DNA of 64,000 bases from Mycobacterium lacus (GCF_010731535.1 NZ_AP022581.1:1091952-1155951), one strand, 5' to 3'. Shown: positions 20,891 through 31,800, numbered from the stretch's first letter. Notes: generated by a model from the letters alone, not told the origin. Numbers and translations are program-made.

Positions 20891-22458
20891 ATGAGCGGGC
20901 CCCCGGGTCCCACCGATTTCGGCGTCGACCGTTTTACCGTTCCCGCGGTGCTGGATCGTCGCGCCGAGCAGTACCCGGACTGTGTGATGATGTCGATCGC
21001 CGGCGCCGACGTGACTTTCGAGCAGATGCGGCAGCGGTCCCGCGCGGCGGCGCGCATGCTGGCCGAACTGGGAGTCGGCTCCGGCGACTGCGTGGCGTTG
21101 TACACGGCGACGTGCCCGGAGTGGGTCTACTTCTGGCTGGGCGAGGCGCGAATCGGCGCGCTGAGCGCGGCCGTGAACGCCGCGGACAAGGGTGACTTTT
21201 TGCTGCACAACCTCCGGGTGGCCCGGGCCAAAGTGGTGGTCACCGACGCCGAGCGACGGCCGCGCGTCGAGGAGATTGCCGGCCAGCTGGATGCGGCGAC
21301 TGACGTTCTGGTGCAAGATGATTCGCTGAGCAGCACGCTCGCCCGGGGTGGCGACGGGCCCGACAACCCCACGGGGCCCGACGAGCTGGGGTCCCTGTTC
21401 TTCACGTCGGGCACTACCGGGCCGTCCAAAGCGGTTGCCACGACCTGGCACTACCTGTTTACGGTGGCCGCGACGGTCGCTTCGGCCTGGGAATTCGGTC
21501 CCGGCGAGGTGGTGTGGTCCGCCATGCCCCTGTTCCACCTGAGCGCGGCGCCCACCGTGCTGGCGCCGATGCTGGTCGGCGGAACAACCGTGCTGGCGGA
21601 GGCCTTCCATCCGACGCGGTGTGGGACGACGTGCGCGCCCACCGCGCCATCGGCATCGCCGGCGCATGGGCGATGGTTTCGATGCTGCAGAACCTGCCCG
21701 CGGATCCGCGCGACGCGCAGTTGCCGCTGCGGTTCATCTCCGCGGCGCCCGTCGACGCAACGTCCTACCGCGACATCGAGAAGCGGTATGGCTGTCGCAT
21801 CGTCACGATGTACGGGATGACCGAGGCTTTTCCCATCGCCGTCAAAGGCGTTGCCGATGAAGGGGTTCCGGGAACATCTGGTCGGCCCAACCCCAACTTC
21901 GAGGTGCGCATCGTCGATGCCGACGGCGATCCCGTACCGGCCGGAACGGTCGGGGAGATCGCCTGCCGGCCCCGGTATCCGTACGTGATGAGCGAAGGCT
22001 ACGTGGGCGGCGGATTACGGGTGGAGCGCCACCCCGAATGGTTTCGCACCCGCGACCTGGGCACGCTCGATGACGACCGGCAACTGACGTATGTGGACCG
22101 CGTCAAAGATTCGCTGCGCCGGCGCGGCGAGAACGTCTCCTCGGTCGAAGTGGAGACCGTCGTCATGCGCCATCCGGCGGTACTCGAGGCGGCGGCGATC
22201 AGGGTGCCCAGCGAATTGGGCGAGGACGACATCCTGCTGATCGTGACGTTGCGCCCCGGGGCCGCGCTGGCTTGCCCGGAGTTGCTCGACTTCTGCGCCG
22301 CCCGCATGCCCTACTTCTGTGTGCCGAGATTCGTCGAGACAGTCGATGAACTCCCGAAGAATTGAATCGGGCGGATACGCAAGGACTTGTTGCGCGCCAG
22401 GGGCTTGAGTCCGGGCGCCTGGGATCGCGAAGGTCATGGCTATGTCGTTAGCCGCTAG
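20891..22458 (+). pseudogene. acyl-CoA synthetase (AMP-forming), disrupted by a frameshift and a nonsense codon
   Basis: ATG 20891, 11 bp after the Rieske stop. The first frame covers the N-domain (LFFTSGTTGPSKAVATT, PLFHLSAAPTVLAPMLVGG) and breaks after AEAFHP near 21611, where CC stands for an expected CCC. The rest of the ligase continues in another frame (VWDDVRAHRAIG, MYGMTEAFPIAVKG, TRDLGTLDDDRQLTYVDR, RRRGENVSSVEVE). It then meets TGA at 22363-22365 after DELPKN. Beyond that stop the same frame reads IGRIRKDLLRARGLSPGAWD to a TAG at 22456-22458, the natural family C-terminus including the catalytic Lys. Two independent lesions argue for a true pseudogene. Confidence 0.88.
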
Positions 22459-22477
22459 GCTACGTTAGTGTTACCGG

Positions 22478-22906
22478 ATGCCCATGAGTTATCAGGAACA
22501 GCAAATGCTTCAGGCCGCGACGGGCCGCGCTGCCATCCTGGATCTGAACGCCCGGCACAACCGCGTCTACTCGGCCGGCGAGCGCGACAGTTGGATCGCC
22601 ACGTTCCGGCATTCCGGTGCCAGGTTCATCCGTGACCATGAGGTGTTCACCGATCTGCGCCTGGCATTCGACGGTGGCGATGGGCAGCGCTTGGTCACCG
22701 TCGATCACGAGATCACCATCGACGGCGTGCACGCGACCCAGCGTTGTGTCGCTTTGCTTTTCGCGGTCTCCACGTATGGCGACCTCAGCCTGAGGGCCAC
22801 CGGGACATACACCGATGAACTGATCTACGAGCGCGGCGGCTGGCATTTCACCTCCCGCGATCTGGAATGGGATTCGGTGCCCAGCCGGCATTCGGCCGTC
22901 ATGTAG
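22478..22906 (+). CDS. SnoaL/NTF2-like protein
   Basis: A 142-residue alpha+beta cone-fold protein (LNARHNRVYSAGERDSWIATF; FIRDHEVFTD; VTVDHEITIDGV; GTYTDELIYERGGWHFTSRD). NTF2-like folds include polyketide cyclases, ketosteroid isomerases and small dehydratases; Asp/His residues lining a pocket are present but the reaction cannot be named. ATG 22478 is exactly six bases after TAGTGT, a leaderless promoter; ATG 22484 is the alternative. It starts a small run with the two MaoC-type genes. Confidence 0.82.
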   Translation: MPMSYQEQQMLQAATGRAAILDLNARHNRVYSAGERDSWIATFRHSGARFIRDHEVFTDLRLAFDGGDGQRLVTVDHEITIDGVHATQRCVALLFAVSTYGDLSLRATGTYTDELIYERGGWHFTSRDLEWDSVPSRHSAVM

Positions 22907-22919
22907 GCGGTACCGATAC

Positions 22920-23474
22920 GTGGACTCCGACCCTGGCTCGCAGCGGGGCTACCAACTGGCCTTCGGTACGTATCAGGATGCGTTGCGCATGGTCGGCGTG
23001 GCGAGCGAACCGCGAACCGCGGCGACGCCGGTCAGTGGCGCGCGCATCCAATTGTTTGCCGCGATGGTTCATGACGGAAATCGTTCGTACTGGGACGCCG
23101 AGTTTGCTCGGCATACATGGGGAGGCCTGCTAGCGCCGCCGGCGCTGTTGATGGGATGGCTGATACCGCCGCCGTGGAAGCCGGACGAGCAGCCGGCGGG
23201 CGGGCCGCCGATGGCGTCGATCGCCCTGCGGGTGCCGCTGCCGGGCACCACCTTCATCAATGCGGCCAACGACGTTGAGTTTTTTCGGCCCATCGTCGAG
23301 GGTGATCTGCTGACCGTCGTCGAAGAGCTGCTGTCGGTGTCATCGGAAAAGCAGACCCGGCTTGGCGTCGGTCATTTCGTCCAGACCCAGGAAACCTTCC
23401 GCCGTCAGGACGGCGCGGTCGTGGCCGTCAGCCGAAATACCTTGTTCCGCTTCACCCCTGGGGCGCCGTCATGA
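22920..23474 (+). CDS. MaoC-like / FAS1-type dehydratase domain protein
   Basis: A 184-residue hotdog protein starting at GTG 22920, 13 bp after the SnoaL gene. It contains SYWDAEFARHTWGGLLAPPALLMGW and FFRPIVEGDLLTVVEELL, as in the N-terminal, usually non-catalytic half of two-part enoyl-CoA hydratases. Its stop overlaps the ATG of the next gene, which encodes the other hotdog half. Together they resemble a heteromeric hydratase such as those used on steroid side chains. The partner gene is frameshifted here, so this half may now be idle. Confidence 0.8.
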   Translation: MDSDPGSQRGYQLAFGTYQDALRMVGVASEPRTAATPVSGARIQLFAAMVHDGNRSYWDAEFARHTWGGLLAPPALLMGWLIPPPWKPDEQPAGGPPMASIALRVPLPGTTFINAANDVEFFRPIVEGDLLTVVEELLSVSSEKQTRLGVGHFVQTQETFRRQDGAVVAVSRNTLFRFTPGAPS

Positions 23475-23916
23475 GCGGCGGGGACCTGGACTGGAACCAG
23501 ATCGGGGTCCCCGTCGAGCTTCCGGAGGTGGTCGACCACATCAGCTACCAGCGGGTCGTGGAAAACGCCGGCGCGACCTGGGCTATTTCCCGGGCCATTT
23601 CGATTCCGCCTATGCCCAAAGTCAGGGACACCCAACGATTTTCGTCAACACCATGCACGTCGCGGGGTTCGCGGACCGGATCGCGACCGACTGGGCCGGG
23701 CCGGGCAGTCGCGTGGTGCGCCGCTCGATGCGGTTAGCCGGCTCGATCTATGCCGGCGACACCATGGTGGGCCGGGGCCGGGCGGTGGCCAAGCGCCGTG
23801 ACACCTCGGTCGATCCGCCCCGCAACCTTGTCGACATCCAGATCGAGGTAACCAATCAGCACGGCACGCTGTGCTGCCCGGTCGAACTCACCCTGCAGTT
23901 GCCCGAAAATCGCTGA
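23471..23916 (+). pseudogene. MaoC-like enoyl-CoA hydratase subunit, frameshifted
   Basis: ATG 23471 (ATGA overlap) encodes an N-terminus DLDWNQIGVPVELPEVVDHI up to ATW. One base is missing near 23582 (GGCTAT where GGACTAT is expected). The family sequence then resumes in another frame as YFPGHFDSAYAQSQGHPT, FVNTMHVAGFADR, RLAGSIYAGDTMVGRGRAV and ends at 23916. The Asp/His hydratase motif lies just after the break. The missing base is not in a homopolymer. Without a frameshift event the product would be out of frame after residue 37. Confidence 0.82.
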
Positions 23917-23929
23917 GGGCCGGCACGCC

Positions 23930-23998
23930 GTGAACAGTGACTGGCGCAGTTACCCGTTTCGGTTGGTGCCCGGCGACGTCCAGCCCGCGGCCGAGGGC
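23930..23998 (+). pseudogene. 5' stub of an unidentified gene
   Basis: GTG 23930, 13 bases after the MaoC-like stop, encodes NSDWRSYPFRLVPGDVQPAA and then runs into sequence that is the antisense of the Rieske remnant. The opening resembles a genuine protein start, perhaps an iron-type alcohol dehydrogenase or maleylacetate reductase (weak). Gene and remnant appear joined by a deletion near 23995-24005. Identity is uncertain. Confidence 0.35.
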
Positions 23999-24404
23999 GA
24001 GCACCCCTCGCGGCCGGGCAGGCCGGCCAGCCGACCGGTGTTGTCGTAGGTCCACGCGTGGTACGGGCAGGTAAACCGCTTGGCGGTGCCACATCCCGAC
24101 ACCACCTGCGACTGCCGGTGCAGGCAGACGTTGTCGAACGCCTTGACCGAACCATCCGACGCACGGGTCAACACGACGGATCGCCCCATCACCGTTTTGG
24201 TGCAGTACGTGTCTGGCCTGGGCAGCTCCGAGGCATAGCCGACCAGTTGCGGGCTGGAGATCAGCAGGGCTTTGTCGCGTCGTGTCTTTCCGGCGAGGTG
24301 TACTCGCGCGCGTCGACGGTGTACTGCCGGGGCGCCAGATCGGTCGCCTTGTCGCGCGCCAGTTTCAGGGCACGCCGGGTGAGGTCGAGCTGATCGTGAT
24401 CCAT
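23950..24404 (-). pseudogene. Rieske oxygenase remnant, frameshifted and truncated
   Basis: ATG 24404 has the ribosome site AAGGGGG. The first frame reads DLTRRALKLARDKATDLAP up to TSPERHD. A base is then missing near 24279 (GACGC for GACCGC) and the protein continues in another frame with ALLISSPQLVGYASELP, then the Rieske motif CLHRQS...CPYHAWTYD (Cys-x-His and Cys-x2-His present). Similarity ends at about 24004, after GRLAGLPGREG. The mononuclear-iron catalytic domain, some 250 residues, is gone. It belongs to the ring-hydroxylating alpha-subunit family and is not functional as written. Confidence 0.85.
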
Positions 24405-24446
24405 GAAAACCCCCTTGACCGGACCTGCGGCCTCCCGGGTCTGACA

Positions 24447-24480
24447 TTATAAATTTTATAAATTTTATAGTGACAATAAA
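24447..24480. promoter_or_regulatory. AT-rich tandem repeat and palindrome upstream of the Rieske remnant
   Basis: TTATAAATT occurs twice in tandem (24447-24455, 24456-24464) and is followed by TTATAG. The first 15 bases form a palindrome with seven-base arms around one T. ATAGTGACAATAAA follows (24467-24480) and matches the element at 19727-19740 at 12 of 14 positions. Such a long AT tract is exceptional in this window. It probably held the operator and promoter of the now broken Rieske gene. Confidence 0.5.
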
Positions 24481-24627
24481 GATTTAGCCGCCGGCTGGGG
24501 CAACACAGCCGCGCAGAGGCGTACCGGCGAAACGATGCCGGCAGGTGTGACCGTTGTGACAATGTGACGTATATGTGATTACTGAGGCCAGTGTATCAGC
24601 TGGTGTTTTTGTCGTACCCTGTGGCAT

Positions 24628-25350
24628 GTGTCGGTATCTCGGCGTGACGTGCTCAGGTTCGCCGCGGCGACCCCGGCCGTGCTGGGCCTTGGCGTCGCGG
24701 CCGGGTCGTTGCGTGCCGCACCGGCATCGGCGGGTTCACTCGGCACCTTGCTGGACTATGCGGCCGGAGTCATTCCCGCCAGCCAGATCAGGGCCGCGGG
24801 CGCCGTGGGAGCGATCCGGTACGTGTCGGACCGGCGGCCCGGCGGCGCCTGGATGCTCGGGAAGCCGATCCAGCTCACCGAGGCGCGTGACCTCGCCGGA
24901 AGTGGGCTCAAGATCGTTTCTTGTTATCAGTACGGAAAGGGGAGCACCTCGGACTGGCTGGGCGGTGCCGCCGCCGGGGTGCAGCATGCCAAACGAGGCG
25001 CGCAGTTGCACGCCGCGGCCGGGGGTCCGCCCAGCGCTCCCATCTATGCGTCGATCGACGACGATCCGTCGTATGAGCAGTACAAGAACCAAATAGTTCC
25101 GTACTTGCGGTCCTGGGAATCGGTGATCGGACACCAGCGGACCGGCGTGTACGCCAACTCGAAAACGATCGATTGGGCGGTGAAGGACGGCCTGGGCGCG
25201 TACTTCTGGCAGCACAACTGGGGCTCGCCCAAGGGCTACACCCACCCGGCCGCCCATTTGCATCAGGTCGAGATCGACAAGCGCTCCGTCGGTGGGGTCG
25301 GGGTGGACATCAACGAAATCCTCAAGCCCCAATTCGGGCAGTGGGCTTAG
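24628..25350 (+). CDS. Tat-exported DUF1906 glycoside-hydrolase-like protein (Rv2525c homologue)
   Basis: A 240-residue protein. The twin-arginine signal is SRRDVLRFAAATPAVLGLG with an APASAG cleavage region (about residue 35). The rest is a DUF1906 TIM-barrel (AIRYVSDRRPGGAW, GLKIVSCYQYGKGST, PIYASIDDDPSYEQY, GVYANSKTIDWAV, YFWQHNWGSP, VEIDKRSVGGVGVDIN) with acidic residues at barrel strand ends. Rv2525c is a known Tat substrate linked to cell-wall integrity, and its gene lies beside fas as here. GTG 24628 is seven bases after TACCCT, so it is probably leaderless. The enzymatic target (peptidoglycan or glycan) is unproven. Confidence 0.92.
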   Translation: MSVSRRDVLRFAAATPAVLGLGVAAGSLRAAPASAGSLGTLLDYAAGVIPASQIRAAGAVGAIRYVSDRRPGGAWMLGKPIQLTEARDLAGSGLKIVSCYQYGKGSTSDWLGGAAAGVQHAKRGAQLHAAAGGPPSAPIYASIDDDPSYEQYKNQIVPYLRSWESVIGHQRTGVYANSKTIDWAVKDGLGAYFWQHNWGSPKGYTHPAAHLHQVEIDKRSVGGVGVDINEILKPQFGQWA

Positions 25351-25833
25351 GCTCCAGCAAACACTCGTTCGCCCGCCGCGCGCAGCCGCCAACGCCAGCG
25401 ATCGGGCGATGCCGCAGCCGACGCAGCCTCACGCGCCCGCCGGAGCGTCAATATTTAACATAACGATTTGGTAACAATACTGCCTTGATCAGCGCTGTTA
25501 TAGCTACTCGACCGTAACCACCTGCATGCAGGACGTTTGTCCGCGACACCCGAGCCAGCGGTTAAACCGGGTGTTACCCACGACACGGTTACCCGTGCGT
25601 AGAACTCGCCAGTAACCGATCGACGTCCAAAAAGTGTACCGATTCTTATGAGACTCTTATTGGGGCCGTTGCGGTCCGCGGCGCCGCTCGACCCACGAGC
25701 CGGCCCCGCGAGAACACACCGGTCGGCGCTTTTCGGCTGCGATTCGCTGCGGAATCAACTAGGCCGGCGCGGGCGTCGGTTGCCCGGCCGGATGAACTGA
25801 GACGTACAGACGCGCATACAGGGAGATTTTGAG
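25351..25833. promoter_or_regulatory. fas upstream region, 483 bp
   Basis: No gene is supported. The first 90 bp are GC-rich; from about 25449 the base composition turns AT-rich and regulatory in look. Seen are a perfect 12-bp palindrome CCTGCATGCAGG (25521-25532), repeated GGTTACC/GTTACCC words between about 25570 and 25595, and CTTATGAGACTCTTAT near 25645-25661. FasR is known to bind inverted repeats in mycobacterial fas promoters; which of these is its site cannot be settled by eye. GGGAG at 25821-25825 is the fas ribosome site. Confidence 0.5.
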
Positions 25834-28800
25834 GTGACGATCCACGAGCACGACCGGGTGTCCGCTGACGGCAACGGCAGCGACCGCGGGCACCATCCGC
25901 TTGCGGCGGACACCCATGCTCTGGTCGATCGCCTGACGACCGGAGAGCCGTTCGCTGTCGCGTTCGGTGGCCAGGGCAGCGCCTGGCTGGAGACTCTCGA
26001 GGAGTTGGTATCCGGGGCCGGGATCGAATCCGAGTTGGCGACGTTGGTTGGCGAGGTGGAGCTGCTGCTCGAGCCGGTCGCAAGCGAGCTGGTCGTGGTG
26101 CGTCCGATCGGTTTCGCGCCGCTGCAATGGGCCCGTGCGCTGGCGGCCGAGGATCCGGTCCCGTCTGACAAGCACCTCACGTCGGCCGCGGTGTCGATAC
26201 CCGGCGTGCTGCTCACCCAGATCGCGGCCACGCGCGCCCTCGCGCGCCAAGGTATGGACTTCAAGGCCACCCCGCCGGTGGCGCTCGCCGGACACTCACA
26301 GGGCGTGCTGGCGGTCGAGGCGCTCAAAGCCGGGGGAGCGCGTGATGTGGAGCTGCTGGCGCTCGCGCAGCTGATCGGTGCCGCCGGAACGCTGGTGGCT
26401 CGCCGGCGCGGAATCTGTATCCTCGGCGATCGGCCGCCGATGGTCTCGGTCACCAACGCCGACCCGGAGCGCATCCGGCGGCTGCTCGAGGACTTCGCCC
26501 AGGACGTTCGCACGGTGCTGCCCCCGGTGTTGTCCATCCGCAACGGTCGGCGTGCGGTCGTCATCACCGGCACGCCGGACGAGCTCTCGCGGTTCGAACT
26601 CTATTGCCGGCAGATCTCCGAGAAGGAAGAAGCCGACCGGAAGAACAAGATCCGTGGCGGTGATGTCTTCGCGCCCGCCTTCGACCCGGTGAAGGTGGAG
26701 GTCGGCTTCCACACCCCGCGGCTGGCCGACGGTATCGACATCGTCGGCGGCTGGGCCGAGAAGGTGGGCCTGGACGTCGAGTTGGCCCGGAAACTGGCCG
26801 AGTCCATTTTGGTGAGCCGGGTCGACTGGGTGGACGAGATCACCCGCGTCCACGAGGCCGGCGCACGCTGGATTCTCGACCTGGGTCCCGGGGACATCCT
26901 GACCCGGCTGACCGCGCCGGTAATCCGCGGACTTGGGGTGGGCATCGTGCCCGCGGCGACCCGCGGCGGCCAGCGCAACCTGTTCACCGTCGGCGCCACC
27001 CCAGAGGTGGCCCGCCCCTGGTCGAGCTACGCGCCCACCGTGGTTCGCCTGCCCGACGGCCGTGTCAAGCTGTCGACGAAGTTCACCCGGCTCACCGGTC
27101 GGTCACCCATCCTGCTGGCCGGCATGACGCCGACCACCGTCGACGCCAAGATCGTCGCCGCCGCGGCCAATGCCGGACACTGGGCCGAGCTGGCCGGCGG
27201 CGGACAGGTCACCGAGGAGATCTTCCACAAGCGCATCGAGGAGCTGTCCGGACTGCTCGAGCCCGGCCGCACCTACCAATTCAACGCACTCTTCCTCGAC
27301 CCCTACTTGTGGAAGCTCCAGGTCGGTGGCAAGCGATTGGTGCAGAAGGCCCGCCAGTCCGGTGCGGCGATCGACGGCGTGGTGATCAGCGCCGGCATCC
27401 CCGATCTCGAGGAAGCCGTCGAGCTCATCGACGAGCTGGACGGCATCGGCATCAGCCACGTGGTATTCAAGCCCGGAACCATCGAGCAGATCCGCTCGGT
27501 GATCCGCATCGCGACCGAGGTGCCCACCAGGCCGGTCATCATGCACGTCGAGGGCGGGCGCGCCGGTGGCCACCATTCCTGGGAAGACCTCGACGACTTG
27601 CTGCTGGCCACCTACTCGGAGTTGCGGTCGCGCGCCAACATCACCGTGTGCGTCGGCGGCGGCATCGGCACCCCGGAGCGGGCCGCCGAGTACCTGTCCG
27701 GGCGCTGGGCGCAGGCGTACGGATTCCCGTTGATGCCGATCGACGGCGTTCTGGTGGGCACCGCGGCGATGGCGACGCTCGAGTCCACCACGTCGCCCTC
27801 GGTCAAGCGGATGCTGGTCGAGACCCAAGGCACCGACCAATGGATCAGCGCCGGAAAAGCCCAGGGCGGCATGGCTTCCAGCCGCAGCCAGCTCGGCGCC
27901 GACATCCACGAGATCGACAACACCGCCTCCCGCTGCGGACGGCTGCTCGACGAGGTCGCCGGCGACGCCGAGGCGGTCGGACAGCGCCGCGACGAGATCA
28001 TCGCGGCGATGGCCAACACCGCCAAGCCGTACTTCGGCGACGTGTCCGAGATGACCTACCGGCAGTGGCTGCAGCGCTACCTCGAGCTGACCATCGGCGA
28101 CGGCAACTCCACCATGAAAGGGGATGTCACGGCCTCACCGGGCAGCCCGTGGCTGGCCGACACCTGGCGTGACCGGTTCGCGCAGATGCTGCAGCGCGCC
28201 GAAGCTCGTTTGCACCCAAAGGATTTCGGCCCGATCGAGACGCTGTTTGCCGACCCCGCGCTGCTGGAGAACCCCGATCAGGCCATCGCCACCCTGCTCG
28301 CGCGCTACCCCGACGCCGAGACCGTCCAACTACACCCCGCGGACGTGCCCTTCTTCATCACGCTGTGCAAGACGATGGGCAAGCCGGTCAACTTCGTGCC
28401 GGTGATCGACAAGGACGTGCGGCGCTGGTGGCGCAGCGACTCGCTGTGGCAGGCGCACGACGCCCGCTACGACGCCGATGCGGTGTGCATCATCCCCGGT
28501 ACGGCGTCGGTCGCCGGCATCACCCGGATGGACGAACCCGTCGGTGAGCTGCTGGACCGTTTCGAACAGGCCGCCATCGACGAGATACTTGCCACGGACG
28601 GGCGGCCGCAGGACGTCACCGCCCGCCGGCAGGGGCGCACCGACGTCACCGGGCCGCTGGCCGTCGTGCTCGACGCACCCGACGTGCTGTGGGCGGGCCG
28701 CACCACGACCAACCCGGTCCACCGAATCGCCGATCCGGCCGACTGGCAGGTGAACGAAAACCGGATTGCCACACACTCGTCCACTGGAGCCCGGCTGCAG

Positions 28801-31800
28801 ACCGACGACGACGACGACGTCGTGCTGCGGGTGCCGGTGTCGGGCACCTGGGTCGACATCCGTTTCACCTTGCCCCCCAACACGATTGACGGTGGTACTC
28901 CGGTGGTCTCCGCGGCTGACGCCGCCACCGCGATGCGCTCGGTGCTCGCCATCGCCGCCGGTGTCGACGGGCCCGAGTCGCTGCCCGCGGTGAACGACGG
29001 GACCGCCACGCTGACGGTGGACTGGGACCCCGAGCGGGTCGCCGACCACACCGGTGTCACGGCCACCTTCGGCGAGCCGCTGGCGCCCAGCCTCACCACC
29101 GTGCCCGACGCGCTTGTCGGTCCTTGCTGGCCCGCGGTTTTCGCGGTGATCGGCTCGACGGTGACCGATCGCGGTGAGCCCGTGGTGGAGGGCCTGCTCA
29201 GCCTGGTGCACCTGGATCACGCCGCCCGGGTGGTCGGTCAGCTACCTACCGTTCCGGCCCAATTGGACGTCACCGCAACGGCTTCCAACGCCATTGATAC
29301 CGACATGGGCCGCGTCGTCTCGGTCGCGGTGACGATCACCGGGCCCGACGCCGCGGTGATCGCGACCCTCGAGGAACGGTTCGTCATCCTTGGGCGCACC
29401 GGCGCCGCCGAACTCACCGACCCGGTCCGGGCGGGTGGTGCGATATCCGAGAACGCCACCGACACCCCGCGTCGCCGCCGCCGTGACGTCACTCTCACGG
29501 CGCCGGTCGACATGCGCCCGTTCGCGGTGGTGTCCGGCGACCACAACCCCATTCACACCGATCGGGCCGCCGCCCTACTGGCGGGGCTGGCGGGGCCTGA
29601 TAGTGGAGGTGGGCCCATCGTGCACGGCATGTGGCTGTCGGCCGCGGCGCAGCACGCGGTCACCGCCACCGACGGGCAGGCCCGCCCGCCGGCCCGGCTG
29701 GTGGGCTGGACTGCGCGGTTCCTGGGCATGGTGCGTCCCGGTGACGAGGTGGACTTCCGCGTCGAGCGTGTCGGGATCGACCGGGGCGCAGAGGTTTTGG
29801 AGGTAACCGCACGCATCGGATCGGATCTGGTGATGTCGGCGTCGGCCCGCCTGGCCGCGCCCAAGACGGTCTACGCGTTCCCCGGCCAGGGTATCCAGCA
29901 CAAGGGCATGGGTATGGACGTGCGTGCCCGCTCCAAGGCGGCCCGCAGGGTGTGGGACAAGGCGGACAAGTTCACCCGTGACACGCTGGGGTTCTCGGTG
30001 CTGCACGTGGTGCGCGACAACCCGACCAGCATCATCGCCAGCGGCGTGCACTACCACCACCCCGACGGGGTGCTGTACCTGACGCAGTTCACTCAGGTCG
30101 CGATGGCGACGGTGGCGGCGGCCCAGGTCGCCGAGATGCGCGAGCAGGGTGCGTTCGTCGAGGGCGCCATCGCCTGCGGCCATTCGGTCGGCGAGTACAC
30201 CGCGCTGGCTTGTGTCACGGGCGTGTACGAGCTGGAAGCCTTGCTGGAGACGGTGTTTCACCGCGGGTCGAAGATGCACGACATCGTGCCCCGCGACGAG
30301 CTGGGTCGCTCCAACTACCGGTTGGCGGCGATCCGGCCCTCCCAGATCGACCTTCCGGACGACGAAGTGCCTGCGTTCGTGGCCGGGATCGCCGAAAGCA
30401 CCGGCGAGTTTTTGGAGATCGTGAACTTCAACCTGCGCGGCTCGCAATACGCGATCGCCGGCACGGTTCGGGGTCTGGAGGCGCTGGAGGCCGAGGTGGA
30501 GCGGCGGCGCGAGATCACCGGTGGCCGGCGCTCGTTCATCCTGGTGCCCGGCATCGACGTTCCGTTCCACTCGCGGGTGCTGCGGGTCGGGGTGGCGGAG
30601 TTTCGCCGCTCGCTGGACCGAGTCATGCCGCGCGACAAAGATCCCGACGTGATCATCGGGCGCTACATCCCCAACCTGGTGCCGCGCCCATTCACGCTGG
30701 ATCGCGACTTCATCCAGGAAATCCGCGACCTGGTGCCCGCCGAGCCGCTCGACCAGATCCTCGCCGACTACGACACCTGGCTTGCCGAGCGCCGCAACGA
30801 GATGGCACGCGTGGTGTTGATCGAGCTATTGGCGTGGCAGTTCGCCAGCCCGGTGCGCTGGATCGAGACGCAGGACCTGCTGTTCATCGAGGAGGCGGCC
30901 GGCGGCCTGGGGGTTGAGCGGTTCGTCGAGATCGGCGTGAAGTCGTCGCCGACGGTCGCGGGCCTGGCGACCAACACCCTGAAGCTGCCCGAATATGCCC
31001 ACAGCACAGTGGAAGTGCTCAACGCCGAGCGCGACGCCGCGGTGCTGTTCGCGACCGACACCGATCCCGAGCCGGAGCCGGAGGACGAGGAGCCTGTTGT
31101 GCAGGCGGCGTCGCAAGCCGCTGCGGTAGCGCCCGCGCCGGTGGCGCCTTCGGCGGGCCCCCGCCCCGACGACATTGCATTCGACGCGGCCGATGCCACC
31201 CTGGCGCTGATCGCGCTTTCGGCCAAGATGCGCATCGACCAGATCGAGGAGCCGGACTCGATCGAATCCATCACCGACGGTGCGTCGTCGCGACGCAACC
31301 AGCTGTTGGTAGACCTGGGTTCCGAGCTGAACCTGGGTGCTATCGATGGCGCCGCCGAGGCCGACCTGGCCGGGCTGCGCTCGCAGGTTACTAAGCTTGC
31401 CCGCACCTATAAGCCTTACGGCCCAGTGCTTTCCGACGCGATCAACGATCAGCTGCGGACGGTTCTCGGGCCGTCGGGCAAGCGGCCGGCCGCCATTGCG
31501 GAGCGGGTCAAGAAGACCTGGGAGCTCGGCGACGGTTGGGCCAAGCACGTCACGGTCGAGGTCGCGCTGGGAACGCGCGAGGGCACCAGCGTTCGTGGCG
31601 GCGCCCTGGGGCACCTGCACGAGGGCGCGGTGGCCGATGCCGCTTCGGTCGACAAGGTCATCGATGCCGCGGTGGCGTCGGTCGCCGCACGCCGGGGCGT
31701 TTCGGTGACCCTCCCGTCCGCGGGCGGTGGCAGCGGCGCGACCGTCGACGCGGCCGCACTGAGCGAATTCACCGATCAGATCACCGGCCGCGACGGCGTG

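Noticed and set aside
20891..24404. Frameshifts explained as sequencing errors only
   Set aside because: The region also has a nonsense codon and two large truncations, and some missing bases are outside homopolymers; individual shifts still deserve read checks.
25521..25532. CCTGCATGCAGG as a phage or integrase attachment site
   Set aside because: No tRNA, integrase or matching second copy is nearby; it is more likely regulatory or chance.
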